NCBI GenBank assembly: GCA_035518875.1
Contig: DATIXD010000261.1
Coordinates: 1-11,464, forward strand
Length of the DNA stretch: 11,464 nt
Source of the DNA: DATIXD01 sp035518875
GTDB taxonomy: Bacteria > Pseudomonadota > Gammaproteobacteria > Methylococcales > Methylococcaceae
Reading direction: 5' to 3'
Within the stretch, counting starts at the first letter, position 1, and every line of letters begins with the position of its first letter. Shown here one piece after another: positions 1-6,071 of this stretch. A program made the translations under genes and the position numbers. The notes under the pieces are model-generated. The model was not told the origin of the DNA, ran no database searches, and saw only the letters and a list, made by a program, of their open reading frames with translations.

Positions 1-166
1 GGATGACGCCATGAGCCCACATGACCCCCGCAACGGATTAGGTTTTGCCGGGCAAAAGACCAAGAATTTCTTGCTTTGTTACGCAAGGAACAGAAAGCTG
101 CAGGGTTGGTGTGTAGGACATTCAAAATATTCAAGAGAAAATAAGACCGCGGGCCGAATAAAGTTC

Positions 167-655
167 ATGAGAATTACGACATACAGAGTGTTAAGGCTTT
201 TCGCGCTGGCGACTTCGGTGGGTTTACAGCCCGTAGCCTTGGCGACTGGAGCCGAATTCATTTATGAGTATGACGGGGTGAAATATCCCTATACCGTGGT
301 GGAGACCGGGGATAACTACACATTCGAGTTCTCCAAGAATCCCAAGGCCGAGTCAGGGCGCTTGAAGGCCGCCTTGCACGTCTTCCAATCCGTATACGGA
401 GACGACTCCATCGCATCGGAATACAGCGAGTTTTTCATGAAGGAAACCGCCCGCTGTTTTTCCTTCAATGGCCGTTTTTATACCTATAGGGTTTGTTTCC
501 TGCCCAACGACTATTCCCCGGAAAATAAGGATAGGTTTTGGGGGTTTACCAACAGGCTGCCAAATGCAATGTGGTTCATCACGCGAAACATCTTGCCCCT
601 GCTCTTGGTGGCCGCTGTCTTGTATTTCGTGCTCAGGGAAAAGCGCCCAGGTTGA
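167..655 (+). CDS. Hypothetical secreted protein with C-terminal membrane anchor
   Basis: I do not recognise this 162-residue protein. The N-terminus (MRITTYRVLRLFALATSVGL..) reads as a Sec signal peptide ending near residues 26-29. A mixed polar domain follows, rich in Tyr and Phe (about residues 30-135), with two cysteines (C97, C110) that could form a disulfide. A single hydrophobic segment at about 141-156 is followed by a short basic tail (REKR). This suggests a periplasmic domain anchored in the inner membrane with a small cytoplasmic tail. The frame is open to the left edge and an ATG at base 11 is possible, but the extra 52 residues look non-coding and would bury the signal peptide, so I chose the ATG at 167. 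No strong ribosome site is visible. Bases 1-166 hold no gene I can support. A sampled function is not inferable; confidence is in the reading frame, not the role. Confidence 0.6.
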   Translation: MRITTYRVLRLFALATSVGLQPVALATGAEFIYEYDGVKYPYTVVETGDNYTFEFSKNPKAESGRLKAALHVFQSVYGDDSIASEYSEFFMKETARCFSFNGRFYTYRVCFLPNDYSPENKDRFWGFTNRLPNAMWFITRNILPLLLVAAVLYFVLREKRPG

Positions 656-1002
656 AACGCGGGAATAGCGGCTTTATCACTGCATTCAGCGGCGCCTCTC
701 TCTTCCGTTCCGCCAGGTACACCGACGAATAAGGCACTGGCGCTTCGGCCGAAGATGCGCTGTTGTGCTCTCCTACTATCATCTCAAGCCCCCTTTAAAG
801 GCCTGATCATTGCGCCGGCGACCGACACAGTCAAATTGTAGCCTCGCCTACGGTGAAACCGGTCCCCTTGAGGTGGACAAACCGCAGGTCAAACGGGACA
901 ATTTGCGCGCGAACCTTGCGCAAGCTGTTTCATGCCTAAAGATCAAAATGTCCAAACCTGCCGCGGGAATTCGTAACGAGTTCTCGATTTGGTCCAATTA
1001 AG
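656..1002. other. Intergenic region without a recognisable gene
   Basis: No convincing coding region lies here. A 63-codon frame at 810-1001 has no ribosome site and an unremarkable product. Two short perfect palindromes are visible: CTTCGGCCGAAG at 743-754 and CCTTTAAAGG at 792-801. Neither is followed by a T-run, so I do not call a terminator. The promoter of the downstream DedA gene is presumably in the last 100 bases, but no box pair stands out. Confidence 0.5.
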
Positions 1003-1554
1003 ATGTCATTAGAACAGCTGATCGTCCAATATGGCTACCTGGCTTTGTTTATCGGCGCCTTTTTGGAGGGCGAGACGATCCTGGTCGTTGCCGGATTTCT
1101 CGCTTCACGCGGTTATCTCGACTTGCACTGGGTGATCATCGCCGCCTTTCTCGGCACTTTCGCCGGCGATCAAACGTTTTTCCATTTGGGTCGCACCAAG
1201 GGCATCGAGTTTCTGGAAAAATACGGAAGATGGAAGCGCCAAATCGACAGGGCCTTTGACTTGCTGCATAGGCACCAAGTCACCCTCATCATCGGCTTCC
1301 GCTTTATCTACGGGATCAGGAACGTGACGCCATTCGTCATAGGCGCGAGCCGGTTGAGCCCGCGCCGATTTTTCATCCTGAATTTCCTAGGCGCCTTGAC
1401 TTGGGCAATCGTCGTCGGAGTTTTGGGGTATCAATTCGGTAACGCTCTGCAGGTGATGCTCGATCACGTTAAGAAATACGAGCTATTGATTGTGGGCATC
1501 GTATTTGCCATAGGTCTGATTATGTTTTGGCGATCCAATATCTCCAAGAAATAA
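1003..1554 (+). CDS. DedA family membrane protein (SNARE_assoc/VTT domain)
   Basis: A 183-residue DedA-family integral membrane protein. Family members span the inner membrane and are linked to flipping of lipid carriers (undecaprenyl phosphate, phosphatidylethanolamine) and proton-dependent envelope homeostasis. Which lipid this one handles cannot be told. Visible motifs are the acidic re-entrant segment FLEGETI (E22, E24), the AGD motif (D56), and the arginine-rich second half FRFIYGIRNVTPFVIGAS with R100, R106 and P110. These correspond to the acidic and basic residues shown to matter in E. coli YqjA and YghB. Hydrophobic stretches lie at about 10-35, 43-58, 93-117, 123-146 and 160-176. 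Length is slightly under the usual 190-220 and the protein ends soon after the last membrane segment (RSNISKK). The start is the ATG at 1003; the ribosome site is weak. It stands alone, 85 bp ahead of a MITE, with lower G+C than the flagellar genes. Confidence 0.9.
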   Translation: MSLEQLIVQYGYLALFIGAFLEGETILVVAGFLASRGYLDLHWVIIAAFLGTFAGDQTFFHLGRTKGIEFLEKYGRWKRQIDRAFDLLHRHQVTLIIGFRFIYGIRNVTPFVIGASRLSPRRFFILNFLGALTWAIVVGVLGYQFGNALQVMLDHVKKYELLIVGIVFAIGLIMFWRSNISKK

Positions 1555-1642
1555 GTAACTGCTTGCTGCCGCCTGGTCTTACGGTGGTACTTCAATTCTT
1601 CGAAGCTATCTTCGTTCGTCGCAAGCACCTCGCAGAAACTAA

Positions 1643-1750
1643 GGAAGCTCTGAATAGGTTGATTCGATTCATGGCTCGACAAGCTCACCACGAACCGAAT
1701 CAACACGTCACCTGCGTCCTGGCCTGTCGAAGGGCTTGGTCAGAGATTCC
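1643..1750. mobile_element. MITE-like non-autonomous element, 108 bp, with CTAA target duplication
   Basis: Seen directly: the left end GGAAGCTCTGA (1643-1653) is the inverted complement of the right end TCAGAGATTCC (1740-1750) with 10 of 11 bases matching. The pair is flanked by an identical 4-bp duplication, CTAA at 1639-1642 and 1751-1754. The element encodes no protein and carries an internal imperfect hairpin (1658-1704). Known: elements of the IS5 group make 4-bp duplications of the form YTAR and start with GGAAG-type ends, so mobilisation by an IS5-like transposase is a reasonable inference. It inserted 85 bp after the dedA stop. No other copy lies in this window. Confidence 0.7.
1658..1704. 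repeat. REP-like imperfect hairpin inside the MITE
   Basis: Two 17-bp arms (1658-1674 and 1688-1704) are inverted complements with 15 of 17 matches. They are separated by a 13-base loop that contains CGACAAGCTCA. The core motif GACAAGCTCACCACGAAC resembles a short palindromic repeat that I recall as dispersed in many proteobacterial genomes. Downstream, CCTGTCGAAGGGC (1723-1735) looks like a second half of the same kind of unit. There is no T-run after the right arm, so it is not a standard terminator. Confidence 0.6.
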
Positions 1751-1793
1751 CTAAGAGGCACGCAATCCCGTACGGCACAGCCTACAGGACCAC

Positions 1794-2054
1794 TCAGTTC
1801 AGGCCGCAGCTACTGGCTCCGCAGCATGGTGCTCCGGTCTGGCAGGGCGGGAGGTCGGGATTCTTGAGGGAACTGGATCGAACGACGTTGCCGCCGGTAA
1901 TCAGCTTCTTCAAGGGGGAGTCTGCAGGCGTACCGTCAAGATCCATTCCGGCGCGCGAGCAGAGTTCGCCCCAGGTAGCAAGGCGTTCCTGCATCGAGTG
2001 GCTGATTTCGACGATCCGGCCATTGGCTTCGCAAAGATAATCGTATTTGGGCAT
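1794..2054 (-). CDS. FmdB-type zinc ribbon protein
   Basis: An 86-residue protein of the family annotated as 'FmdB family zinc ribbon / putative regulatory protein'. The family name comes from a regulator of formamidase/amidase genes in Methylophilus, but most members have no tested function. Seen: the start MPKYDYLCEANGR with C8, then the conserved block TWGELCSRAGMDLDGTPAD with C32, the segment LITGGNVVRSSSL, and a cysteine-rich tail with C71, C77, C78 and C83. This matches the longer subfamily in which a second Cys cluster (PPC..CC....CG) closes the protein, so it appears complete. The ATG at 2054 is chosen because the family begins with MPxYDY. A sigma-70-like promoter lies about 35 bp upstream. 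It faces away from flhA and is flanked by the MITE on one side and an hsdM remnant on the other. Confidence 0.85.
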   Translation of the reverse strand: MPKYDYLCEANGRIVEISHSMQERLATWGELCSRAGMDLDGTPADSPLKKLITGGNVVRSSSLKNPDLPPCQTGAPCCGASSCGLN

Positions 2055-2088
2055 GGTTCAGTTTACCGGGATGTTTTTGCAGCTCATG

Positions 2089-2117
2089 TATATAAGGGCT
2101 GAGGACAAAAAACTCAA
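2089..2117 (-). promoter_or_regulatory. Candidate sigma-70 promoter of the FmdB-type gene
   Basis: Read on the minus strand: TTGAGT (-35, bases 2117-2112), a 17-bp spacer, then TATATA (-10, bases 2094-2089). Transcription would begin near 2082, giving a leader of about 27 nt before the ATG at 2054. Each box matches consensus at 4 of 6 positions but the spacing is ideal. The -35 box sits about 10 bp past the recognisable end of the hsdM remnant. Confidence 0.45.
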
Positions 2118-2126
2118 CCATCGCAC

Positions 2127-2286
2127 CCGATTGGCCGGTACGAAGTCGAAGTGCCCGGTGTCCGGCTGTAGGCCTTGGTAGGTAGGTGTTCGATTCGGCG
2201 ATGTCCGCTTCCGAGTCGTGAATGGCGAGGTTCATCCGGCACAGCTTCACTGCTTCCTCCACCTTTTCCTGGCTGCGACTCGACAA
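2127..2286 (-). pseudogene. Remnant of a type I restriction DNA methylase (hsdM-like)
   Basis: On the minus strand the frame reads SQEKVEEAVKLCRMNLAIHD, then SEADIAESNTY. This matches the well-known HsdM stretch just before the catalytic motif (compare ..RLCRMNLAVHGLEGDI..NTYYEDPH..GRFDFVMANPPFN). After NTY the frame breaks; the next frame continues GHFDFVPANR, matching FDFVMANPPF up to the Asn-Pro-Pro-Phe catalytic motif, whose PPF is lost. A tandem GGTA repeat (plus strand 2177-2187) sits at the break. Removing one 4-bp unit restores one frame, NTYQGLQPDTGHFDFVPANR. Only about 50 codons of a gene normally near 500 codons remain, with no start and no hsdS or hsdR nearby. The family assignment is from memory of HsdM sequences and not a search. 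Confidence 0.65.
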
Positions 2287-2530
2287 CTAAGTACGTGCTG
2301 CATGGGGTTGCGGCGTGGATCGTTGCTCTTATCGTCCAACGAATGAGCATTGATCCGTGTGCGCAGGCGAATATTCCGAACCGGCTTCGACGCCGGTTCG
2401 TATGGCGGATAAGTGTCGATTGGACTAAGCCGCGACCACCCCAGACCCGGCGGATCGAAGCTGTTCTGCGCGGAGTGTCCTAATTCAATCGTTGCGGCAT
2501 AGGGACAAATAGGTTCACTGGTCCTTCCGA
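2287..2530. other. Unassigned spacer between hsdM remnant and the flagellar cluster
   Basis: Overlapping frames exist on both strands here, but none has a ribosome site, a recognisable motif or plausible composition. The segment holds one strong hairpin (2377-2400). Given the remnant beside it, this is probably more decayed mobile or restriction DNA, but I cannot name the source. Confidence 0.45.
2377..2400. repeat. Perfect 9-bp inverted repeat (hairpin)
   Basis: CGAACCGGC (2377-2385) and GCCGGTTCG (2392-2400) are exact inverted complements around a 6-base loop (TTCGAC). No T-run follows on either strand, so a terminator is not supported. It might be a recombination or repeat end, but nothing further is visible. 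Confidence 0.55.
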
Positions 2531-2533
2531 TGG

Positions 2534-2549
2534 TGGTGCGGTTTTTGCC
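2534..2549 (+). promoter_or_regulatory. Sigma-54 (-24/-12) promoter of flhA
   Basis: The sequence TGGTGCGGTTTTTGCC has the invariant GG (2535-2536) and GC (2547-2548) exactly 10 bases apart, against the consensus TGGCACG-N4-TTGC. Only two bases of the -24 block differ. Transcription would start near 2560, leaving a leader of about 37 nt to the flhA ATG. Known: flhA operons of polar flagellates such as Pseudomonas and Vibrio depend on RpoN with the activator FleQ/FlrA. An activator site is expected upstream within the unassigned spacer, but I did not find an obvious one. Confidence 0.75.
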
Positions 2550-2596
2550 TTTCTTATGCAAACGCCAATTCTCCGTCATCGGTGTAACGGATAGTC

Positions 2597-4687
2597 ATGA
2601 ATACCGCAGCCATCCTGAATCGTCTGAAAGTCCTGGGCGCGCTCGGTCTGGGCGCGCCGCTCGTCGTCCTCTTGATGATGGCGATGCTGGTGTTGCCGCT
2701 GCCGCCGTTCCTGCTCGATTTATTCTTCACCTTCAATATCGCGTTGTCCTTGCTGATCCTGCTGGTGGTGCTTTACACCCTGCGCCCGCTGGATTTCGCG
2801 GTTTTCCCCACGGTACTCTTGGTGGCCACGCTGTTGCGGTTGAGCCTGAACGTCGCTTCTTCCCGGGTGGTGCTGCTCGAAGGACACCAAGGGCCCGATG
2901 CGGCGGGCAAGGTGATCGAGGCGTTCGGGGAATTCGTCATCGGCGGTAACTACGCGGTGGGCATCGTGGTGTTCATCATCCTGGTGGTCATCAATTTCGT
3001 GGTTGTCACCAAGGGCGCCGGGCGGGTGTCTGAGGTCAGCGCCCGGTTCACCCTGGACGCCATGCCCGGCAAGCAGATGGCCATCGACGCCGACCTCAAT
3101 GCCGGCCTCATCAACCAGGACGAGGCGCGGGCTAGGCGTTTGGAGGTGACGACCGAGGCCGACTTCTACGGTTCCATGGACGGCGCCAGCAAGTTTGTGC
3201 GCGGCGACGCCGTCGCCGGCATCCTGATCCTGTTCATCAACATCATCGGCGGGCTGGTCGTAGGCATCGTCCAGCACGGTTTGCCGTTCGCCGAAGCGCT
3301 GCACAATTACACCCTGTTGACCATCGGCGACGGTCTGGTGGCGCAGATTCCCTCGCTGTTGCTGTCGGTGGGCTCAGCCATCATCGTGACCCGGGTGTCC
3401 AGCAGCACGCAGGATATCGGTGCGCAGTTCAGCACCCAGTTCTTCGCCGATCCCAAGCCCCTGGGTTTGAGCGCGGGCGTGATCGGCATGATGGGCTTGA
3501 TTCCGGGCATGCCCAATCTCGCGTTTTTGTCCTTGGCCTGCATGCTGGGCGCGTCCTCTTACCTGATCGCCCAGCGCAAGCAGGCGCAGTCGCTCGCGGA
3601 AATCGAACGCATCGCGCCCAAGCCGGCCGCGCCAGAGGTCAAGGAACTGGGCTGGGACGACGTGCAACCCGTGGATTTGATCGGCCTGGAAGTCGGTTAT
3701 CGGCTGATTCCCTTAGTGGACAAGAATCAGGGTGGTCAGCTGATATCGAAAATCAAAGGGGTGCGCAAGAAGCTTTCCCAGGATATGGGCTTTTTGATTC
3801 CCCCCGTGCATATCCGCGACAACCTCGATCTGGCCCCCAACGCCTACCGGATCACCTTGCTCGGCGTCACCGTCGGTGAGGCGGAGATACTGCCGGATCG
3901 CTTGATGGCAATCAATCCGGGGCGGGTTTACGGCGCGCTCAAAGGCGTTGAGGGTAAGGATCCCGCCTTCGGCCTGGAAGCCGTCTGGGTCGATCCGGCG
4001 CAGCGGGATCAGGCCATCACGCTGGGTTATACGGTGGTCGATCCTGGGACGGTGGCGGCGACGCACTTGAGCCATCTGTTGCAATCCCATGCCCATCAGT
4101 TGTTTGGCCACGAAGAGGCGCAGCAGTTGCTCGATACCCTGGCCAAGTCGGCGCCAAAACTGGTGGAAGACCTGGTGCCGAAAACCCTGCCCCTTAATGT
4201 GGTCGTCAAGGTGCTGCAAAATCTCCTGCAGGAAAACATTCCGCTCAGGGATGTCCGCACGATCGCCGAAACTTTGGCGGAGTTCGGCGGCAGAAGCCAA
4301 GATCCCGGCGTATTGACAGCGGTCGTGCGGGCCGCGTTGGGGCGCCTGATTATCCAGAAAATCAGTGGGATAGAAAAAGAAATTGCGGTCATCACGTTCG
4401 ATCCGGAGCTGGAACAGTTATTGCAAAAAATCCTGCAAACGACCGGGCAGGAGGCAGCCGGTCTCGAACCGGGACTGGCGGAGCAAATGCACAAGGCGCT
4501 GGAAGAGAAAACCCAGAAGCTGGAAATGGAAGGACATCCGGCGATTCTCTTGGTGTCCTCGCATGTCCGCCCGTGGTTGGCCCGGTTCGTAAGGCATACG
4601 ATCACTGGGCTGAACGTCCTGGCTTACAACGAGATCCCGGAAGACCGGCAGGTCAAGGTGGTCGCCACCATTGGCCAGCGCGGTTGA
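2597..4687 (+). CDS. flhA: Flagellar export gate protein FlhA
   Basis: A 696-residue FlhA, the major ion-driven gate of the flagellar type III export apparatus. Eight membrane segments are expected in the first 330 residues and clear hydrophobic runs are seen from about residue 18 on. Diagnostic blocks are RLSLNVASSRVVLLEG (81-96), the FHIPEP loop FTLDAMPGKQMAIDADLNAG (151-170) with its charged residues, and GDGLVAQIPSLLLS just before the last membrane helices. The cytoplasmic half begins near residue 345 after a linker rich in Ala, Pro and Lys, and forms the nonameric ring that docks chaperone-substrate complexes. Length is normal (about 690-710). The ATG at 2597 is the family start. It is the first gene of the cluster behind the sigma-54 promoter; flhB, often directly upstream, is not in this window. 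The gap to flhF is 19 nt. Confidence 0.97.
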   Translation: MNTAAILNRLKVLGALGLGAPLVVLLMMAMLVLPLPPFLLDLFFTFNIALSLLILLVVLYTLRPLDFAVFPTVLLVATLLRLSLNVASSRVVLLEGHQGPDAAGKVIEAFGEFVIGGNYAVGIVVFIILVVINFVVVTKGAGRVSEVSARFTLDAMPGKQMAIDADLNAGLINQDEARARRLEVTTEADFYGSMDGASKFVRGDAVAGILILFINIIGGLVVGIVQHGLPFAEALHNYTLLTIGDGLVAQIPSLLLSVGSAIIVTRVSSSTQDIGAQFSTQFFADPKPLGLSAGVIGMMGLIPGMPNLAFLSLACMLGASSYLIAQRKQAQSLAEIERIAPKPAAPEVKELGWDDVQPVDLIGLEVGYRLIPLVDKNQGGQLISKIKGVRKKLSQDMGFLIPPVHIRDNLDLAPNAYRITLLGVTVGEAEILPDRLMAINPGRVYGALKGVEGKDPAFGLEAVWVDPAQRDQAITLGYTVVDPGTVAATHLSHLLQSHAHQLFGHEEAQQLLDTLAKSAPKLVEDLVPKTLPLNVVVKVLQNLLQENIPLRDVRTIAETLAEFGGRSQDPGVLTAVVRAALGRLIIQKISGIEKEIAVITFDPELEQLLQKILQTTGQEAAGLEPGLAEQMHKALEEKTQKLEMEGHPAILLVSSHVRPWLARFVRHTITGLNVLAYNEIPEDRQVKVVATIGQRG

Positions 4688-4694
4688 GACCAAT

Positions 4695-4700
4695 GAGGTG
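4695..4700 (+). promoter_or_regulatory. Ribosome binding site deciding the flhF start
   Basis: GAGGTG lies 6 nt before the ATG at 4707. This favours that start over the in-frame ATG at 4671, which lies inside flhA and would add 12 residues not typical of FlhF. Confidence 0.7.
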
Positions 4701-4706
4701 GCAACT

Positions 4707-6071
4707 ATGAAGATCAAGCGGTATTTTGCTCCGGACATCAAACAGGCCATTCGCATGGTCCGGGAGGAACAGGGGCCGGACGCCGTGATTCTGTCCAATC
4801 GGAAGGTGGATGGCGGGGTGGAAATCGTCGCCGCTCGCGATTACGATGAGCGGGCGATGATGGATCCGCTTCCGGCAGCCGGGGGCGGGATTTCCTCTGA
4901 TGACGCGGCTGCCGCTGCGCTGGCGCGCGCTCCCGCGCGTTCGGAATCGCAGCGGCGCGCCGAGGAGGTTTTTCGCGAGGCGCTCGGCGTCGCTTCACCG
5001 CCGGTCGCCGTCTCGGCCGCTGCCGCACCACCGCGCAAATCGGCTCCGCCCTCAGCTCCCAAGTCTCCGCAAAGAGCCGAAGAGACCGGAGCATCCCCCA
5101 TCCGGGCTGCAACCGAAGACGATCTCGGTCAAGCCAAGGCCTTGCTGGACGTGCAGCGGGAGTTGCGTCAGATGCGTCGGACCTTGGACGCCCATTTCGC
5201 CGAAACCGCTTGGGAGAACTCGGCGCGCTCGGCGCCTACCCGCCTGGACCTGCTTCGCCGGCTCTGCACCTGCGGCTTCTCGAAGAAACTGAGCCTTCAG
5301 ATCGCCCATCGTCTCGGCGGCGTCGAGGATTTCTCGCTGGCCTTGCAGGGGAGTCAGGATCTGCTCGCGAGCCAATTACCCGTCGCCGAAGATCATCTAT
5401 TGGACCATGGCGGAGTGGTGGCACTGGTCGGCCCCACCGGTGTCGGGAAAACGACCACGATCGCCAAGCTGGCTGCGAGATTCCGCCTCAAGCACGGGCC
5501 GCGCCAGATTGCGCTCGTCACCACCGACAATTACCGGATCGGCGCTCATGAGCAGCTGGGCACCTACGGACGCATCCTGGACGTCCCCGTACGGGTGGCC
5601 GCCCATGCCGAGGAATTGGGTAACATCCTGGCCGGTTTTTGTGACAAGCGTCTGGTGTTGATCGATACGGCCGGCATGGGGCAGCGCGACTTGCGGCTGG
5701 CCGAGCAGCTCTCCATGCTCCGTCAGGACGGCATGGCCATCAAGCCTTATCTGGTGCTGTCCGCCGCCAGCCAGGCCCGCGCCTTGCGCGAAGCGGTTCA
5801 GGCTTTTTCCGGTTGCGAGCCGAAAGCCTGCATTCTGACCAAGCTGGACGAAACCGCGAATCTTGGGGCGGCCCTTTCCACCCTCATCGAACGGCAACTG
5901 CCCTTGGCTTATGTCAGCGATGGTCAGCAGGTGCCGGAAGACCTGCATCCGGCGAGAACTCATCTATTATTGCACAAGTGTTTCGCCGCCCCCGTCGAGG
6001 AACTGGGGGGCGAGGATGCGGGCGAACGCCCGTTTACTTACGAAGACTGGGTAGCCCACGCCAATGTATAA
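4707..6071 (+). CDS. flhF: Flagellar SRP-type GTPase FlhF
   Basis: A 454-residue FlhF, the signal-recognition-particle-type GTPase that marks the pole for assembly of the polar flagellum. Layout: an N-terminal B domain (MKIKRYFAPDIKQAIRMVRE..., residues 1-50), a long low-complexity Ala/Pro/Ser linker of about residues 65-130, then the helical N domain and the GTPase G domain. Seen GTPase motifs are GPTGVGKT (242-249), TTDNYRIGAHEQL, DTAG (320-323), and TKLD (378-381), followed by the closing stretch LPLAYVSDGQQVPEDLHPA. Its partner is FlhG, encoded next; the two coding regions overlap by 8 nt, which fits translational coupling and a fixed ratio of the pair. The linker is rich in GC-heavy codons and is the least conserved part of the family. 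Length is within the usual range. Confidence 0.96.
   Translation: MKIKRYFAPDIKQAIRMVREEQGPDAVILSNRKVDGGVEIVAARDYDERAMMDPLPAAGGGISSDDAAAAALARAPARSESQRRAEEVFREALGVASPPVAVSAAAAPPRKSAPPSAPKSPQRAEETGASPIRAATEDDLGQAKALLDVQRELRQMRRTLDAHFAETAWENSARSAPTRLDLLRRLCTCGFSKKLSLQIAHRLGGVEDFSLALQGSQDLLASQLPVAEDHLLDHGGVVALVGPTGVGKTTTIAKLAARFRLKHGPRQIALVTTDNYRIGAHEQLGTYGRILDVPVRVAAHAEELGNILAGFCDKRLVLIDTAGMGQRDLRLAEQLSMLRQDGMAIKPYLVLSAASQARALREAVQAFSGCEPKACILTKLDETANLGAALSTLIERQLPLAYVSDGQQVPEDLHPARTHLLLHKCFAAPVEELGGEDAGERPFTYEDWVAHANV

Noticed and set aside
43..57. TTTTGC-CGG-GCAAAA hairpin as a terminator
   Set aside because: The stem is only 6 bp, A/T-rich, and has no following T-run.
58..156. Reading frame giving DQEFLALLRKEQKAAGLV, protein-like in look
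   Set aside because: It has no ATG or supported start, is bounded by stops at 26-28 and 154-156, and is too short to assign; it could be a remnant but nothing confirms it.
810..1001. 63-codon frame ahead of the DedA gene
   Set aside because: No ribosome site, no recognisable features and poor codon character; judged chance.
2175..2483. 102-codon plus-strand frame
   Set aside because: It runs antisense across the hsdM remnant and has no ribosome site or motif.
2247..2579. 110-codon minus-strand frame
   Set aside because: No family likeness, and it covers the sigma-54 promoter and the unassigned spacer; probably chance.
2720..3304. Long minus-strand frame opposite flhA
   Set aside because: Antisense shadow of a high-G+C gene; His/Asp/Gln-rich product typical of reverse-frame translation.
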